Shown here one piece after another: positions 1-8,314 of a stretch of DNA of 64,000 bases. The notes under the pieces were generated by a model. That model had not been told where the DNA came from and searched no databases. It saw only the letters and a program-made list of their open reading frames with translations. The stretch is from an uncultured Bryobacteraceae bacterium. Lineage in GTDB: Bacteria; Acidobacteriota; Terriglobia; Bryobacterales; Bryobacteraceae. The position numbers and the translations under genes are program-made. The DNA is taken from positions 1 to 64,000 of the forward strand of contig CALKXJ010000007.1 of assembly GCA_938003835.1 (NCBI GenBank), in the 5' to 3' direction. The stretch's first letter is position 1. The number at the start of each line of letters is the position of its first letter.

Positions 1-205
1 TCATCGGTGACGAGGTACTAAGGGCCGTAAGTCTTAATCCCTTCTGGTTCAGGTCTCGGTTCATACCTATGCCCTATGCGAACCCGGCCGTACTGGCCCG
101 TCTTAATCCCTTCTGGTTCAGGTCTCGGTTCATACGGTCCCGGTCATACGGGGCCGAGTACCGGACCGCGTCTTAATCCCTTCTGGTTCAGGTCTCGGTT
201 CATAC
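1..205 (-). CRISPR. CRISPR array (right end; continues beyond window start)
   Basis: Three identical 36-nt repeats lie at 31-66, 100-135 and 170-205; on the plus strand each begins GTCTTAATCC and ends GGTTCATAC. They are separated by spacers of 33 nt (67-99) and 34 nt (136-169). Bases 1-30 look like the end of another spacer, so the array continues to the left. Read on the minus strand the repeat ends in ATTAAGAC, which resembles the 8-nt 5' handles of known type III crRNAs (AUUGAAAC-like). The minus orientation also matches the adjacent cas operon. On this reading 170-205 is the leader-proximal repeat. Orientation is inferred; the repeats are directly seen. Confidence 0.95.
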
Positions 206-314
206 TGCGGGGGAGGGCAAGCCGTTTGCGTGCAGTGGCATAGATGAGCCGTTGCCAATTTTCATGTGTTGCGGCGAGTTGTTGAGCATACGGTCTCGCT
301 TTCATCAGCTTAGC
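206..314 (-). promoter_or_regulatory. Putative CRISPR leader between csm5 and first repeat
   Basis: This 109-bp non-coding stretch separates the csm5 stop codon from the nearest CRISPR repeat. If the array is transcribed on the minus strand, it is the leader. It contains a partial echo of the repeat at 287-306 (CATACGGTCTCG followed by TTCATC). I see no confident -35/-10 pair, so the array could also be transcribed by read-through from the cas operon. Confidence 0.5.
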
Positions 315-1448
315 TTATGATTCGGGCTCGAGCAGTATCCAGCCGAAGGATACCGGGCGTCCCTGAACGACCACAACGGTCCTCGAGTCTCCTTCTTTGA
401 TGGGGGTCTTCCGTTGCGGGTTGTAGCCGTCGCGGAGTTCCTCGACGGAAAGCGATTCGAAATGGCTGAAGCGGCCGATGCGGAGGAGCATGATACCCCT
501 CTCCCTCCTTGCCGCTTGCGAACGCCAATCATCCCCGTTTGGCTTCTGATCGGGGTCGTGGTTCAGAAACGCGAACCGTTGCGTCTCCGATTGCAGCCGC
601 TGATGAAAGAAGGCATTGGCCGCCTCGGCCAAGGATTGCCAGTCGAAGTTGCGTCCCAGGCGGCCGTCTAGACGCGGGTGGCGCGCCCGGTCGCGGTCCC
701 AGCGGATCTCGAGCGAGAATTCCGCGGCCTGGCCGTCGGCAGCCGAGAGGAGGCGCTCGCAGTGGATCTGGATCTTCTGAGACGCCCGCGCGCCCTCGCG
801 CTTGCGGACCTCAGCCCGGTCGACCTGGACCATCCGGGCGGGCACCGACGCGTCAGAGACTTTGAGCATCTGGAGCGGATCGATCGGCTCCGGCTCGTCG
901 CGGCCCCGCGACTCGATTCGGAGCGCCTTTTCCTCCATGGCCCGCCAGGCGTCGTTGTGCTTGCGCCAGTCCCTGTCCTGGCGCTTGCACCGCTCCACCT
1001 CGGAGCGAATCGGCGCCCGATCGGCCTGGATGCAGGCGTTGACGAATGCCGTCCGGAGCGCGCCTTTGATGGCCGAGCCGGGCACGATCACCTCTCGACG
1101 CGCGAGGTTCCAGGGCAGGAGGTGGACCTCTCCCCGGCGCCGGCTGGGGTCGAGCGCGACGCCGAGCTCCCTGGCCGAGCCCTCACCGGTAGCGATTTCA
1201 TACAACCAGCTCTCCCTCCGAGAAGCTGCGGCGTCCCGCAACTGGTCCCAAGCCGGCCTCAGGGCACCGGCACGCAGGCGGTTTTCGAACGTCTGGCGTT
1301 CCGCCGGAGTCCAGGAGCGCATGACCACCTCCGGGCGGAAGCGCACCAGAAAGGAATCACGGATGAAGTACTCTTCCGGAGCCATTATTTTTCCAGCGCC
1401 GATGTGCACCGGCGTCAAGATCCTCACCCGAAAACGTTTCACCTGCAT
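315..1448 (-). CDS. csm5: Type III-A CRISPR RAMP protein Csm5
   Basis: 377 aa. This Cas7-group RAMP subunit caps the crRNA 3' end of the Csm complex and supports crRNA maturation. The N-terminus has the RAMP start 'LTPVHIGAGK' (about residues 11-20), and 'VPGSAIKGALRTAF' (about 120-133) matches the conserved [IV]PGSSIKGALR motif of Csm5. A long charged helical insertion follows (about 140-190). An AGGAGG site lies just upstream of the ATG, inside the end of csm4, and only 6 bp separate it from the csm4 stop, so it is translated from the csm operon. It is the last cas gene before the array. Csm5 is preferred over Csm3 because of length and position. Confidence 0.93.
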   Translation of the reverse strand: MQVKRFRVRILTPVHIGAGKIMAPEEYFIRDSFLVRFRPEVVMRSWTPAERQTFENRLRAGALRPAWDQLRDAAASRRESWLYEIATGEGSARELGVALDPSRRRGEVHLLPWNLARREVIVPGSAIKGALRTAFVNACIQADRAPIRSEVERCKRQDRDWRKHNDAWRAMEEKALRIESRGRDEPEPIDPLQMLKVSDASVPARMVQVDRAEVRKREGARASQKIQIHCERLLSAADGQAAEFSLEIRWDRDRARHPRLDGRLGRNFDWQSLAEAANAFFHQRLQSETQRFAFLNHDPDQKPNGDDWRSQAARRERGIMLLRIGRFSHFESLSVEELRDGYNPQRKTPIKEGDSRTVVVVQGRPVSFGWILLEPES

Positions 1449-1454
1449 GAAGCT

Positions 1455-2369
1455 TCAATCCTCCTCAGGCTCGTCATAGGGAACGGCGAGATGCCAGGCG
1501 TTGTGCCGCGCGAAACCGGCCGCCGGGTGGACCTCCCGGAGCAGCTCGCCGAAGGGCCCCGCATCGGCCGGCTCGAACGTGGCGCCGGGGCGCAACAGCA
1601 CCAGCGGATATTTGAAAGGGTTCCCGCCTGCCTCCGCCGCGGCCAGCGGGCCCAGCTTGCCAAAATGGGGCTCCAGGCGGTAGCGAGGACGTGCCATGTT
1701 CGGCGTGAGGGAGCCGTGCGAGAGGCTCATGCGCCGGCGCCCGCCCGCCTCGAAGAGTCCTTCCGGGACATCTTCGACGGCAACGCGAAAGCGGCCCCGG
1801 CCGATGGTGGCGTCGCGGCCATAGCCGAGCTGGCCCACCCGCCGGAACAGCTCGGCGAGCTCATCGGCGGAGATCGACGCGCCGACATAGACGTCCCAGC
1901 GGGCGTCACCGTTCGGGGCGCCACCCGGCCAGAACTCGTCGACGAAGTAGAGACCGCCTGCTTCGGGCGTGGTTCCGAGCCGCCGATCGATCGTGTTGTG
2001 GGCTAGGCGGTGCCGGAACCGCCCGGCCTCGCCCCGCGCGTCACACACCTTCTCAGCCAACGCGGCAGCGCTGAGCCGGTTGCGCAGAGCCAGGAAGTCC
2101 GAAAGCGGCAGAAAGGCGCGTTTACGGACCTTCTTTGCCTCGGCGAGCCCGCGCACCGGCGCGAGCATGGGCCGGGGCAGCAGGTCGGCGGGAAAGCCCG
2201 AGGAGATGAGGAACGGCTCGCCCTCTTCGAGCAAGGCCAGCCAGCGAACCAGCGCCTCTTCGCCGTCGAGATAGCGCCGGGCCCAGCAGAGGTGGCCGAA
2301 GAGCGTACCGGAGTGCAGGGGAGTGCCGAGCGGGCCCTCAAGGTCGATACGCACGCGATAGTAGTTCAC
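1455..2369 (-). CDS. csm4: Type III-A CRISPR RAMP protein Csm4
   Basis: 304 aa. Csm4 is the Cas5-group subunit that holds the crRNA 5' handle and contacts Cas10 at the foot of the Csm complex. The N-terminus ('LEGPLGTPLHSGTLFGHLCW', about residues 10-29) is the typical Csm4 start with the S/DTLFGxxxW motif. 'SSGFPADLLPRPMLAP' (about 56-71) matches the family's P[RP]P segment. A glycine-rich stretch 'LGYGRDATIGRGRF' in the C-terminal half fits the RAMP G-rich loop. The start codon is GTG at 2369, preceded by a GGGGAGG site. It lies 15 bp after csm3. Confidence 0.92.
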   Translation of the reverse strand: MNYYRVRIDLEGPLGTPLHSGTLFGHLCWARRYLDGEEALVRWLALLEEGEPFLISSGFPADLLPRPMLAPVRGLAEAKKVRKRAFLPLSDFLALRNRLSAAALAEKVCDARGEAGRFRHRLAHNTIDRRLGTTPEAGGLYFVDEFWPGGAPNGDARWDVYVGASISADELAELFRRVGQLGYGRDATIGRGRFRVAVEDVPEGLFEAGGRRRMSLSHGSLTPNMARPRYRLEPHFGKLGPLAAAEAGGNPFKYPLVLLRPGATFEPADAGPFGELLREVHPAAGFARHNAWHLAVPYDEPEED

Positions 2370-2384
2370 GGCCGCCTCCCCGCC

Positions 2385-3146
2385 TCAGTCCGCCAGGAAG
2401 TCTACCGCGTCGGAGAAACTCCGGAGCGAGTCGAAGCGTTCCTGGATCGGCCGGGGCCTGTCGGGCGCCTGAAGCGAACGGAGTTTCAGATCAAGGAAGC
2501 GCAGCTTGCCATAGCCGCGGGAGCCCGAGCCGCCGAGGGCATCCTGCTCGAGCAGCTTCATCGTCTTGATGAGCTCGCTCAGGCAGGAGCGGTCAGCGGC
2601 GCCCCCGTCATCGTCGACGTCGAAGATCTTGAAGAGCATCTCGAGGGCGAACCGGGCGCCGGCGGGCACGCGCTCCATGGTGCGCGGCCCCATGGCCGCG
2701 GCCTTCCCCTGGATGCGGTCGATGGTGACCTCGGTCTTCTCCTCGACCAAGGGGAGCCCGAGTTTGGTAACCTGCGCGACCCAGTCCGGCGAGGGAAAGC
2801 TGTCGCGGACGATGAGCCGGCTCGGGCCGCCCTTCCACTTCTTGGCCGTCACGCCGAAGATGCGGAGCAAGGGATCGGCTAGTTCGTAGTCGGCGTTGGC
2901 GTCCACGCCGTAGTAGGGCTGGTTGTCGCCCACAGGAACCTTGTTAGTCGCCCATTCCATGAGCGAGCGGAGTTTGCCCTTGAGGCTCGAGCCGGGAATG
3001 TAGGGCTGGCCGGTGTGCGGGTGTTTCACCACGGGGCCATCGACGCCGCCGATCTCGAGCGTCTCCTTGCCCGCGCCAATGTGCAGCCCGGTACGAATCT
3101 CGATCGTACCGGTGAGTTCATAGATTTCAGCAAGGCGAATCTTCAT
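2385..3146 (-). CDS. csm3: Type III-A CRISPR RAMP backbone nuclease Csm3
   Basis: 253 aa, the usual Csm3 size. Csm3 is the Cas7-type subunit that multimerises along the crRNA and cuts target RNA every 6 nt. The RAMP signature 'TGLHIGAGKETLEIGGVDG' (residues 19-37) includes Asp36, the position of the catalytic aspartate known in Csm3 proteins. 'YIPGSSLKGKLRSLME' (about 49-64) is the conserved PGSSLKGKLR motif. A glycine-rich loop 'LGGSGSRGYGKLRF' lies near the C-terminus. The active site looks intact, so RNA cleavage should be functional. An AGGGAGG site precedes the ATG. Neighbours are csm2 upstream and csm4 downstream. Confidence 0.96.
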   Translation of the reverse strand: MKIRLAEIYELTGTIEIRTGLHIGAGKETLEIGGVDGPVVKHPHTGQPYIPGSSLKGKLRSLMEWATNKVPVGDNQPYYGVDANADYELADPLLRIFGVTAKKWKGGPSRLIVRDSFPSPDWVAQVTKLGLPLVEEKTEVTIDRIQGKAAAMGPRTMERVPAGARFALEMLFKIFDVDDDGGAADRSCLSELIKTMKLLEQDALGGSGSRGYGKLRFLDLKLRSLQAPDRPRPIQERFDSLRSFSDAVDFLAD

Positions 3147-3164
3147 GTTGAATCCTCCCTGGCG

Positions 3165-3635
3165 CTACTGCCGATCCTTGGCGCAGTACGCTTTGTGAAA
3201 TGCCATCACCGCCTCGAAGTGCCGGCAGAAGTCCTGGAAGTCTTCGACCGTCTTCACCGAGGCGGTGTGATTGATGAAAAATCTGAGAGCGTCGGTCGGG
3301 AACTGCTTCTCGCTGCGTCGATTGGCGTAGATGGCCCGGGCCTTGAGCATCAGGAACTCCGGATGGAGCGACTGAAAGGCGAGCCGGCGCTTCTCGGTGT
3401 CAAGCCCGGCTTCGACATCCAGGCGGCGCCGGAGTCCCATGACGTATTCGTAGAAGCGGCGCATCTGCGACTCGGCGACCTGGGCGAGCTTCTGCGCCCA
3501 CTCGTCGGCGAGCTGATCCACCAGCCTGGTGTCGAACCGGCCATTGGTCCGATAGACGACCTGCTGGGGCGCGGGTGGGGTCCAGCCGGAGCCGCCGCGC
3601 GGCGGATTGGGATTTCTCGACCTTAGTTCAGGCAT
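3165..3635 (-). CDS. csm2: Type III-A CRISPR small subunit Csm2
   Basis: 156 aa, mostly alpha-helical. Csm2 is the small subunit that forms the second filament of the Csm complex beside Csm3 and contacts the target strand. The core runs from about residue 38 to the end; 'FYEYVMGLRRRL', 'HPEFLMLKARAIYA' and 'FRHFEAV'-like segments match the Csm2 family. A proline-rich N-terminal stretch (residues 1-25) is probably disordered. The gene starts 5 bp after the cas10 stop, with a strong AAGGAGGT site overlapping the cas10 3' end, which implies translational coupling. Confidence 0.9.
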   Translation of the reverse strand: MPELRSRNPNPPRGGSGWTPPAPQQVVYRTNGRFDTRLVDQLADEWAQKLAQVAESQMRRFYEYVMGLRRRLDVEAGLDTEKRRLAFQSLHPEFLMLKARAIYANRRSEKQFPTDALRFFINHTASVKTVEDFQDFCRHFEAVMAFHKAYCAKDRQ

Positions 3636-3640
3636 TTTTT

Positions 3641-6148
3641 CTACCTCCTTGTTTCAGGTGTTCGATTTCGATATAGAGCGATGGTTACCGCCGTGCGCGC
3701 CAGGGGCTGGCGGCCGCCCAGGCCGAGCAGGCCTTCGAGCAGGGCGGTGATCCGTCGCCGTTCCGTGGCATCCAGCTCGTCGCGGGCGTCCAGGTGCCGG
3801 GCGCGCAGGTAACGCCACCGGGCACGCCAGGCGGCGGCATCGAGATCCATCCGGTTGGGATCTTCCGCCCGGCAGCGCATGGCGTCGAGCACCAGGAGTT
3901 TGTATGTGAAAGCGGTGCTCAGCACCTGGTCGCGCACGAGCTGGGTGAGTTCGCCGGATTCCATCCAAGCCCGCTCGAAGAGTTCCCAGGGCGCCGGTGC
4001 CGGGTCGATCAAAGAGATGCGATTTCGTCCGGCGCTTTTCGCCGCCTCGAGGCGCTCCTCGGCGGCATGGGCCGTGCGCGTGAGCGGATGATGGGCCTTC
4101 GCGAACTCGACGCCGGCCGAGATCGTCACCGACGGATTGGCCCCGGTCCAGCGGTCGAACTCTTTTCTCAGCCGCAGCGCGAGCTCGATCGTCTGGCGCC
4201 AAGGGCCGATCAGCAGCAGGTCGTCGCCACCGGCGTAGACGGTGTAAGTGCTTGGGAAACTCTCGCGCACCAGCTTCATGAGCTGCGCCGAGAAGAAAAA
4301 GTCGAGCATGCGCGACAGCGTGGCAAAGCGGGCCAGCGACGGCTGCCCGAGGCCCCGGCCGAAGAGTTCTCCCAGACGGTCGACGTCGGCCTTGAGCACA
4401 GCGATCAGAGCCTCGCCGGCCAGGTCGACTTTGCCGTCATCGGCACGGAGCTCCTCGACCGCATCGGCGGCGATCATCTCGAAGAGCTTGGGGCCGTCCT
4501 TTTCGGCTTCTTCCTGTAACGTCTGCTCGCTCACCAGCCGTTCGTAGACGGGGCTCACGCTGCCGTCCCAGATGGGCACATAGTTAGCCAGGAAGCGCAA
4601 GGGTAGCGACAGATGGTCCCGGGGTGCGGCCCGCTCGTCCCAGAGCCGGAAGGCGGAACGCCAGCAGCTCACATCGGCCTGCCTGAATCCGCCCCAGTCC
4701 AGCCAAAGGCCGCCAAAGAGCGGCAGGCCGCCCTGACCGGTCTCCGTGAAACGAAACACGTGAGCGTGCGGCAGATCGCCGCCCAGGCGGCGCTCCTGGT
4801 CGCAGGGAGCACAGTAGAGCACGCCGTCGCGCTCGAGCGTGGCCGGCCGGATGGCGCAGGCCGAGCAGGCATCGCCGAGCGGATATTCGAAACGGTGAAC
4901 CGCACGGTAGGCGCGGAGCGCGGGCTCGAGCTTGGCCCGGGCGGCCGCATGGCGCATGGCATCCTGCAACTCGGGGAATTGCCCGAGCGCCAGCCTGGCG
5001 GCCGGAAACGGCTCGGTGAGGCCGATGTTGAGCGCCACCTCGCCCAGGAAGCGGTCCATCATCCACTCATCCACCTGGCGGCGCGCGGCCTCGAGACGGT
5101 CATCGAGATCAGACGTGGCGCCGGCGAGAATCAGGAAGCGGCCGCCGGCCGCCTGGAGCACGCTGAAAGGCGCCAGGCGGAGCTCGCGGCGGAGAAGCAG
5201 CGCGCCGGCTTCGACAATCATGCTGAGCAGGAAGGAGCGCGCGCGCAGGATCCGGCTGGCGCCCCGCACCCGCTGGGCCGCCAGGCGGAACAGGCCGTCC
5301 TGAATGCCGGAGAGATCGCCCACGACGAAGCGGAATTTGGGGGTCTCCCGGTCCCTGATGCGGCCGGCGTCCTCGAGCGAACCATCAGCCTCATGGAAGC
5401 GGTAGAGGGCGCAGGCGACGGCGGCGACGGCCCGATGGTGGTCGTGAAGCGGGATGTCGGGCTGGTCGACGGTGGACGACGGCACGGCGAAGGTGTAGCG
5501 CTCCGAGAGCGACAGCAGCGCCTCGGCGAAGAGGTCGAAGGCGGGCAGGCGGGTGGCGGCGTCGACCTCCTCGAGGAACCGTTTCCAGAGCTCGCGATAG
5601 CGGTCCGGGTAGCCGTTCAGATCGAGCTCCGCGCGGGCGCGCGGCACGATCCCCTCGCCGGGGGTGAGCTCGGTTAACGGGACGTAGGTTTTCTGGCGTG
5701 GAGCGCCATCGAGACTGAGGTTCGAGAAGATGCTTTCGAGGGGTGTTTTGATAAACTCGGTCCAGCCCCGTTCAGCCGAGGCGGCCTCTTCGTCCTCGTC
5801 CTTCGGCTTGCGCTCCATGCCGGAGGCGAGCTGATCGGCTACCTGAACGAGGAGCGTCAGGGTATTCTGCTGCAAAGGGCGGTGGTGATAGCAGGCGATC
5901 TGGCGCACCCCGGCGAGCGTGGCGCCGGGAAAAGACACGCCGCGGCGCTCAAGCTCGTCGAAGAAGGCCCAGCTCCAGAGCGCGTGCCGGTGGGTGTAGC
6001 GGCCTTGCGCGCCGGGCAGAACATCCGCCTCGAATTTGCGCACTTCGGGGGGCAAGTCCTCAGCGAGCGCCAGCGCCCGCTGCATGAACTTGCCGATATC
6101 GTGCAGGAAGGCGCCGAGCGCCGTTTCCTCAAAAGTTCCGAAGCTCAT
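3641..6148 (-). CDS. cas10: CRISPR-associated protein Cas10/Csm1 (HD nuclease, cOA synthetase)
   Basis: About 835 aa. Large subunit of the Csm complex: the HD domain cuts ssDNA, and the palm domain makes cyclic oligoadenylates when target RNA is bound. With the start used here, the HD motif is 'FLHDIGK' (His16/Asp17), a four-cysteine zinc site lies at about 428/431/446/449, and the palm-2 motif 'YAGGDDLLL' (GGDD about 640-643) is intact. Both activities are therefore predicted. Start choice: a GGAGGAGG site fits the ATG at 6148 with about 9-10 nt spacing. An ATG at 6157 would overlap the upstream stop (ATGA) but abuts the ribosome site, and the TTG at 6169 lies within it. Confidence 0.96.
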   Translation of the reverse strand: MSFGTFEETALGAFLHDIGKFMQRALALAEDLPPEVRKFEADVLPGAQGRYTHRHALWSWAFFDELERRGVSFPGATLAGVRQIACYHHRPLQQNTLTLLVQVADQLASGMERKPKDEDEEAASAERGWTEFIKTPLESIFSNLSLDGAPRQKTYVPLTELTPGEGIVPRARAELDLNGYPDRYRELWKRFLEEVDAATRLPAFDLFAEALLSLSERYTFAVPSSTVDQPDIPLHDHHRAVAAVACALYRFHEADGSLEDAGRIRDRETPKFRFVVGDLSGIQDGLFRLAAQRVRGASRILRARSFLLSMIVEAGALLLRRELRLAPFSVLQAAGGRFLILAGATSDLDDRLEAARRQVDEWMMDRFLGEVALNIGLTEPFPAARLALGQFPELQDAMRHAAARAKLEPALRAYRAVHRFEYPLGDACSACAIRPATLERDGVLYCAPCDQERRLGGDLPHAHVFRFTETGQGGLPLFGGLWLDWGGFRQADVSCWRSAFRLWDERAAPRDHLSLPLRFLANYVPIWDGSVSPVYERLVSEQTLQEEAEKDGPKLFEMIAADAVEELRADDGKVDLAGEALIAVLKADVDRLGELFGRGLGQPSLARFATLSRMLDFFFSAQLMKLVRESFPSTYTVYAGGDDLLLIGPWRQTIELALRLRKEFDRWTGANPSVTISAGVEFAKAHHPLTRTAHAAEERLEAAKSAGRNRISLIDPAPAPWELFERAWMESGELTQLVRDQVLSTAFTYKLLVLDAMRCRAEDPNRMDLDAAAWRARWRYLRARHLDARDELDATERRRITALLEGLLGLGGRQPLARTAVTIALYRNRTPETRR

Positions 6149-6153
6149 GGTGC

Positions 6154-7296
6154 TCATTCCTCCTCCCAACGGCTGCGCTTGTAATCGATCTGCTCAGACT
6201 CGAGCGCCAGGCCGTAGCGCGTGTCGGGGCGCTTGCCGAAGCCTTGTACCTTGTAGGCCCAGGCGGAGGCGCCGAGCGCCTCCTCAAGCAGCCGGTTGAC
6301 CCGCGATTTCCTTTCAAGAAAGTAGTTTTTCTCCATGCCGTTTCTCAAGGCGCGCCGGGTGCGCGCGCGGGCGGTGGTGCCGGGGTCGGCTTGCAGATAT
6401 TCGCGGAGGAACTCCTTGGCCAGGGCCGGCTCGGGCGCCCCTTCGCTCGGACAGGGGACAGGTTCGGCGCCGCGGAGCTTGCGACGCGCCATCCAGGCAT
6501 AGAAGGCGAACTCGGAGGGTGGCAGGCGGAGGGTGCGGCCTGCGGCGGTGATGGCGCGCTCGTCGGGATCGATGACCAGCTTCGGCGTGCCGAGCGTCTC
6601 TTCGGTGGCGCGTACGAGTTCGGTGTAGCTCGAGTTGGCTGCCAGCAGACGCTCAGGCAACAGGCGGCGCAGGCGCACGAAGGGAATTTCGGCGAGGGCG
6701 ACCTCGGCGGTGCGGGTGTCGAGCGGGCGGCTGTCAGGCGGCGGCGTATAGATAATGCGGCTCGAGCGTGTCGGGTAGTAGAACTCCGGGTGCGCCTCGA
6801 ACGGCGCCGAGACGAGCACGTGCGAAAGAGCGTCCTGCGGCCGGCCGAAGAGGCTGAGCGCATAGCCGGCGTAGAAGCCGATGGTTTTGCGGCCGCCGGC
6901 GATGGAGACGTGCAGCGCCGAGCCGGGGTCCGAGGTGAGCTCGCGCACGAGGGCGGCGATCTGGCCGGCCGCGCTTTCGTTATCCTCGCGGCTGCGGATG
7001 TCGGTCAGGGGGGCGCCCTTGCCGTCGGAAAGCACGTGGATCTGCCGCTCGGTAAAGCGGATCTCGCCAAGCTGATAGTCCCGGCACAGGCGTTGAAACC
7101 AGCCCGGGCTGCGGCCGAGCAGCGTCAGGCGAGCGCGCTGGGCGCCTTCCTGCGTGGTCACCAGATGAACCTCGGTGGGCACCCAGGGCGGCTCGCGCCG
7201 AACGGCGAGCGCGTAGACGGTCTCGGTGAGCACCTGGGGGGAAAGGCCGCAGACGCCGAGCAGGATTCTTCGCTGAAATTCCACACTTTGCGCCAT
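6154..7296 (-). CDS. CRISPR-associated CARF protein, NE0113/TIGR02584 family ('ring nuclease Csm6'), with C-terminal winged helix
   Basis: 380 aa. The N-terminal about 190 residues are a CARF domain of the NE0113 family: 'ILLGVCGLSPQVLTETVYAL' near the start, 'PTEVHLVTT', and the ligand-loop motif 'SIAGGRKTIGFYAGYAL' (about 130-146). These bind, and in some members degrade, cyclic oligoadenylate made by Cas10. Residues about 240-375 look like a winged helix ('LRLPPSEFAFYAWMARR' ... 'RVNRLLEEALG' ... 'RYGLAL'). The C-terminal half has no histidine, so no HEPN RX4-6H RNase motif is present. It is likely a ring nuclease or cOA-responsive regulator rather than the effector RNase. A TAAAAT hexamer upstream could be an internal -10. 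Confidence 0.85.
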   Translation of the reverse strand: MAQSVEFQRRILLGVCGLSPQVLTETVYALAVRREPPWVPTEVHLVTTQEGAQRARLTLLGRSPGWFQRLCRDYQLGEIRFTERQIHVLSDGKGAPLTDIRSREDNESAAGQIAALVRELTSDPGSALHVSIAGGRKTIGFYAGYALSLFGRPQDALSHVLVSAPFEAHPEFYYPTRSSRIIYTPPPDSRPLDTRTAEVALAEIPFVRLRRLLPERLLAANSSYTELVRATEETLGTPKLVIDPDERAITAAGRTLRLPPSEFAFYAWMARRKLRGAEPVPCPSEGAPEPALAKEFLREYLQADPGTTARARTRRALRNGMEKNYFLERKSRVNRLLEEALGASAWAYKVQGFGKRPDTRYGLALESEQIDYKRSRWEEE

Positions 7297-7354
7297 TGCG
7301 TTTCAGAAGGATTTTACGCCGGAACGAGCGGCGAGGAAAGCGGCTGCAAGCTTG

Positions 7355-8314
7355 TCAGGCGAGGATCTCGAGCGTATAACGGCCGAGGCCCATGCTGGTG
7401 CCTTTGCCGACGTGCGTCCACTGGCCGAGCCACAAATAGGGCCAGAATTCGTCACCGGCTTCGAGATCCACGACGGTGGAGCCGACCAGTCCCCCCATTT
7501 TGAGCTTCGTCTGCTGGCGGGAGGAATAGCGGGTCCAGTCCTTCCATTCGAGGCGCGATTCGCTCAGGCGGACGTCGCGGGCGCGCTCGGCGAGGCCTCG
7601 GAAGTCCGTCTCCAGAGGCTCGTCGGTATGGAAATAGGTGAGCAGGGAAATGCGGCGGAGCAGCGTGACGAAAAAGGCACGGAAATCGAGCTCCTCGCCG
7701 GCGACGAGATCGTCACGCAGGCGCAGGCGCAGGGGAGTGTGAAAGTCGATGCGGAGGCGGTGCGCCGGGGCGGGCCATTCAGCGGGAAAAGTGGCGAGGG
7801 GGCTGAGGCCGGCCGCCGGATCGAAAATGGGTTTCCAGTCGCCGGAGCCGGGAGCGGTCTCCTGTTCGACGGCGACAAGTTCGAGCGGGCCGGTGCGCTT
7901 CTTGAGGCCGCCCCGGGCGCCCTCGCGCAGCGCATGAACGAGATAGGCGAGGTAGCGGTTGGCCATGCCGAAGAGATTCAGGCCGAGCTCGATGATGCCC
8001 TCGTTGACGCTGCCGCCGGGGATCAGCACGAACGGATGCGGCGCGGCGATGTAGTTCGGCAGCTTCACAGAGCCGAGCGGTGGCGGCGTCAGGAAGACGT
8101 AAGGGAAGATGCAGGAGCGGTAGACGAAGCAGGGAGGGCACTCCTCCAGCCGCGTGATGCAGACCAGGCGTTTGAGCGAGGTCCCGAGCAGGCCGCGCCA
8201 GGCCGAGCCCCAATAACTCCGCCGGCTTTCGAGAAGCTCGCCCTGAAAACGCAGGCGGTAGCGGCCGATCGGCAGCCGGGGCAACGGGGTGGTTCGCTCG
8301 TGCGCGCCGTTCAT
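7355..8314 (-). CDS. cas6: CRISPR pre-crRNA processing endoribonuclease Cas6
   Basis: 319 aa. Cas6 cuts pre-crRNA within the repeats to give crRNAs with an 8-nt 5' handle. It is the RAMP type with a glycine-rich C-terminal loop, 'GKGTSMGLGRYTLE' (last about 17 residues), diagnostic for Cas6. A cysteine cluster at residues 52, 59, 62 and 68 ('CITRLEECPPCFVYRSC') is typical of the Cas6 subfamily found with type III and may bind metal. It is the first gene of the cas operon; AGGAAGGA precedes the ATG. A 58-bp gap follows before the CARF gene. I see no convincing promoter upstream of it. Confidence 0.9.
   Translation of the reverse strand: MNGAHERTTPLPRLPIGRYRLRFQGELLESRRSYWGSAWRGLLGTSLKRLVCITRLEECPPCFVYRSCIFPYVFLTPPPLGSVKLPNYIAAPHPFVLIPGGSVNEGIIELGLNLFGMANRYLAYLVHALREGARGGLKKRTGPLELVAVEQETAPGSGDWKPIFDPAAGLSPLATFPAEWPAPAHRLRIDFHTPLRLRLRDDLVAGEELDFRAFFVTLLRRISLLTYFHTDEPLETDFRGLAERARDVRLSESRLEWKDWTRYSSRQQTKLKMGGLVGSTVVDLEAGDEFWPYLWLGQWTHVGKGTSMGLGRYTLEILA

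Noticed and set aside
239-274. A fourth, degenerate CRISPR repeat at the expected spacing right of 205
   Set aside because: No repeat-like sequence at that position; the only likeness is the off-phase partial echo at 287-306.
678-2006. 442-codon plus-strand open frame
   Set aside because: Antisense to csm5 and csm4; the protein is low-complexity Arg/Pro/Ala-rich without a domain, typical of high-GC shadow frames.
6149-6169. TTG at 6169 as cas10 start
   Set aside because: The first codons are the GGAGGAGG ribosome site itself; the ATG at 6148 has proper spacing.
6154-7296. R-X6-H pattern in the CARF protein (RFTERQIH) as a HEPN motif
   Set aside because: It lies inside the N-terminal CARF domain, not in a C-terminal helical domain, and the C-terminal half has no His.
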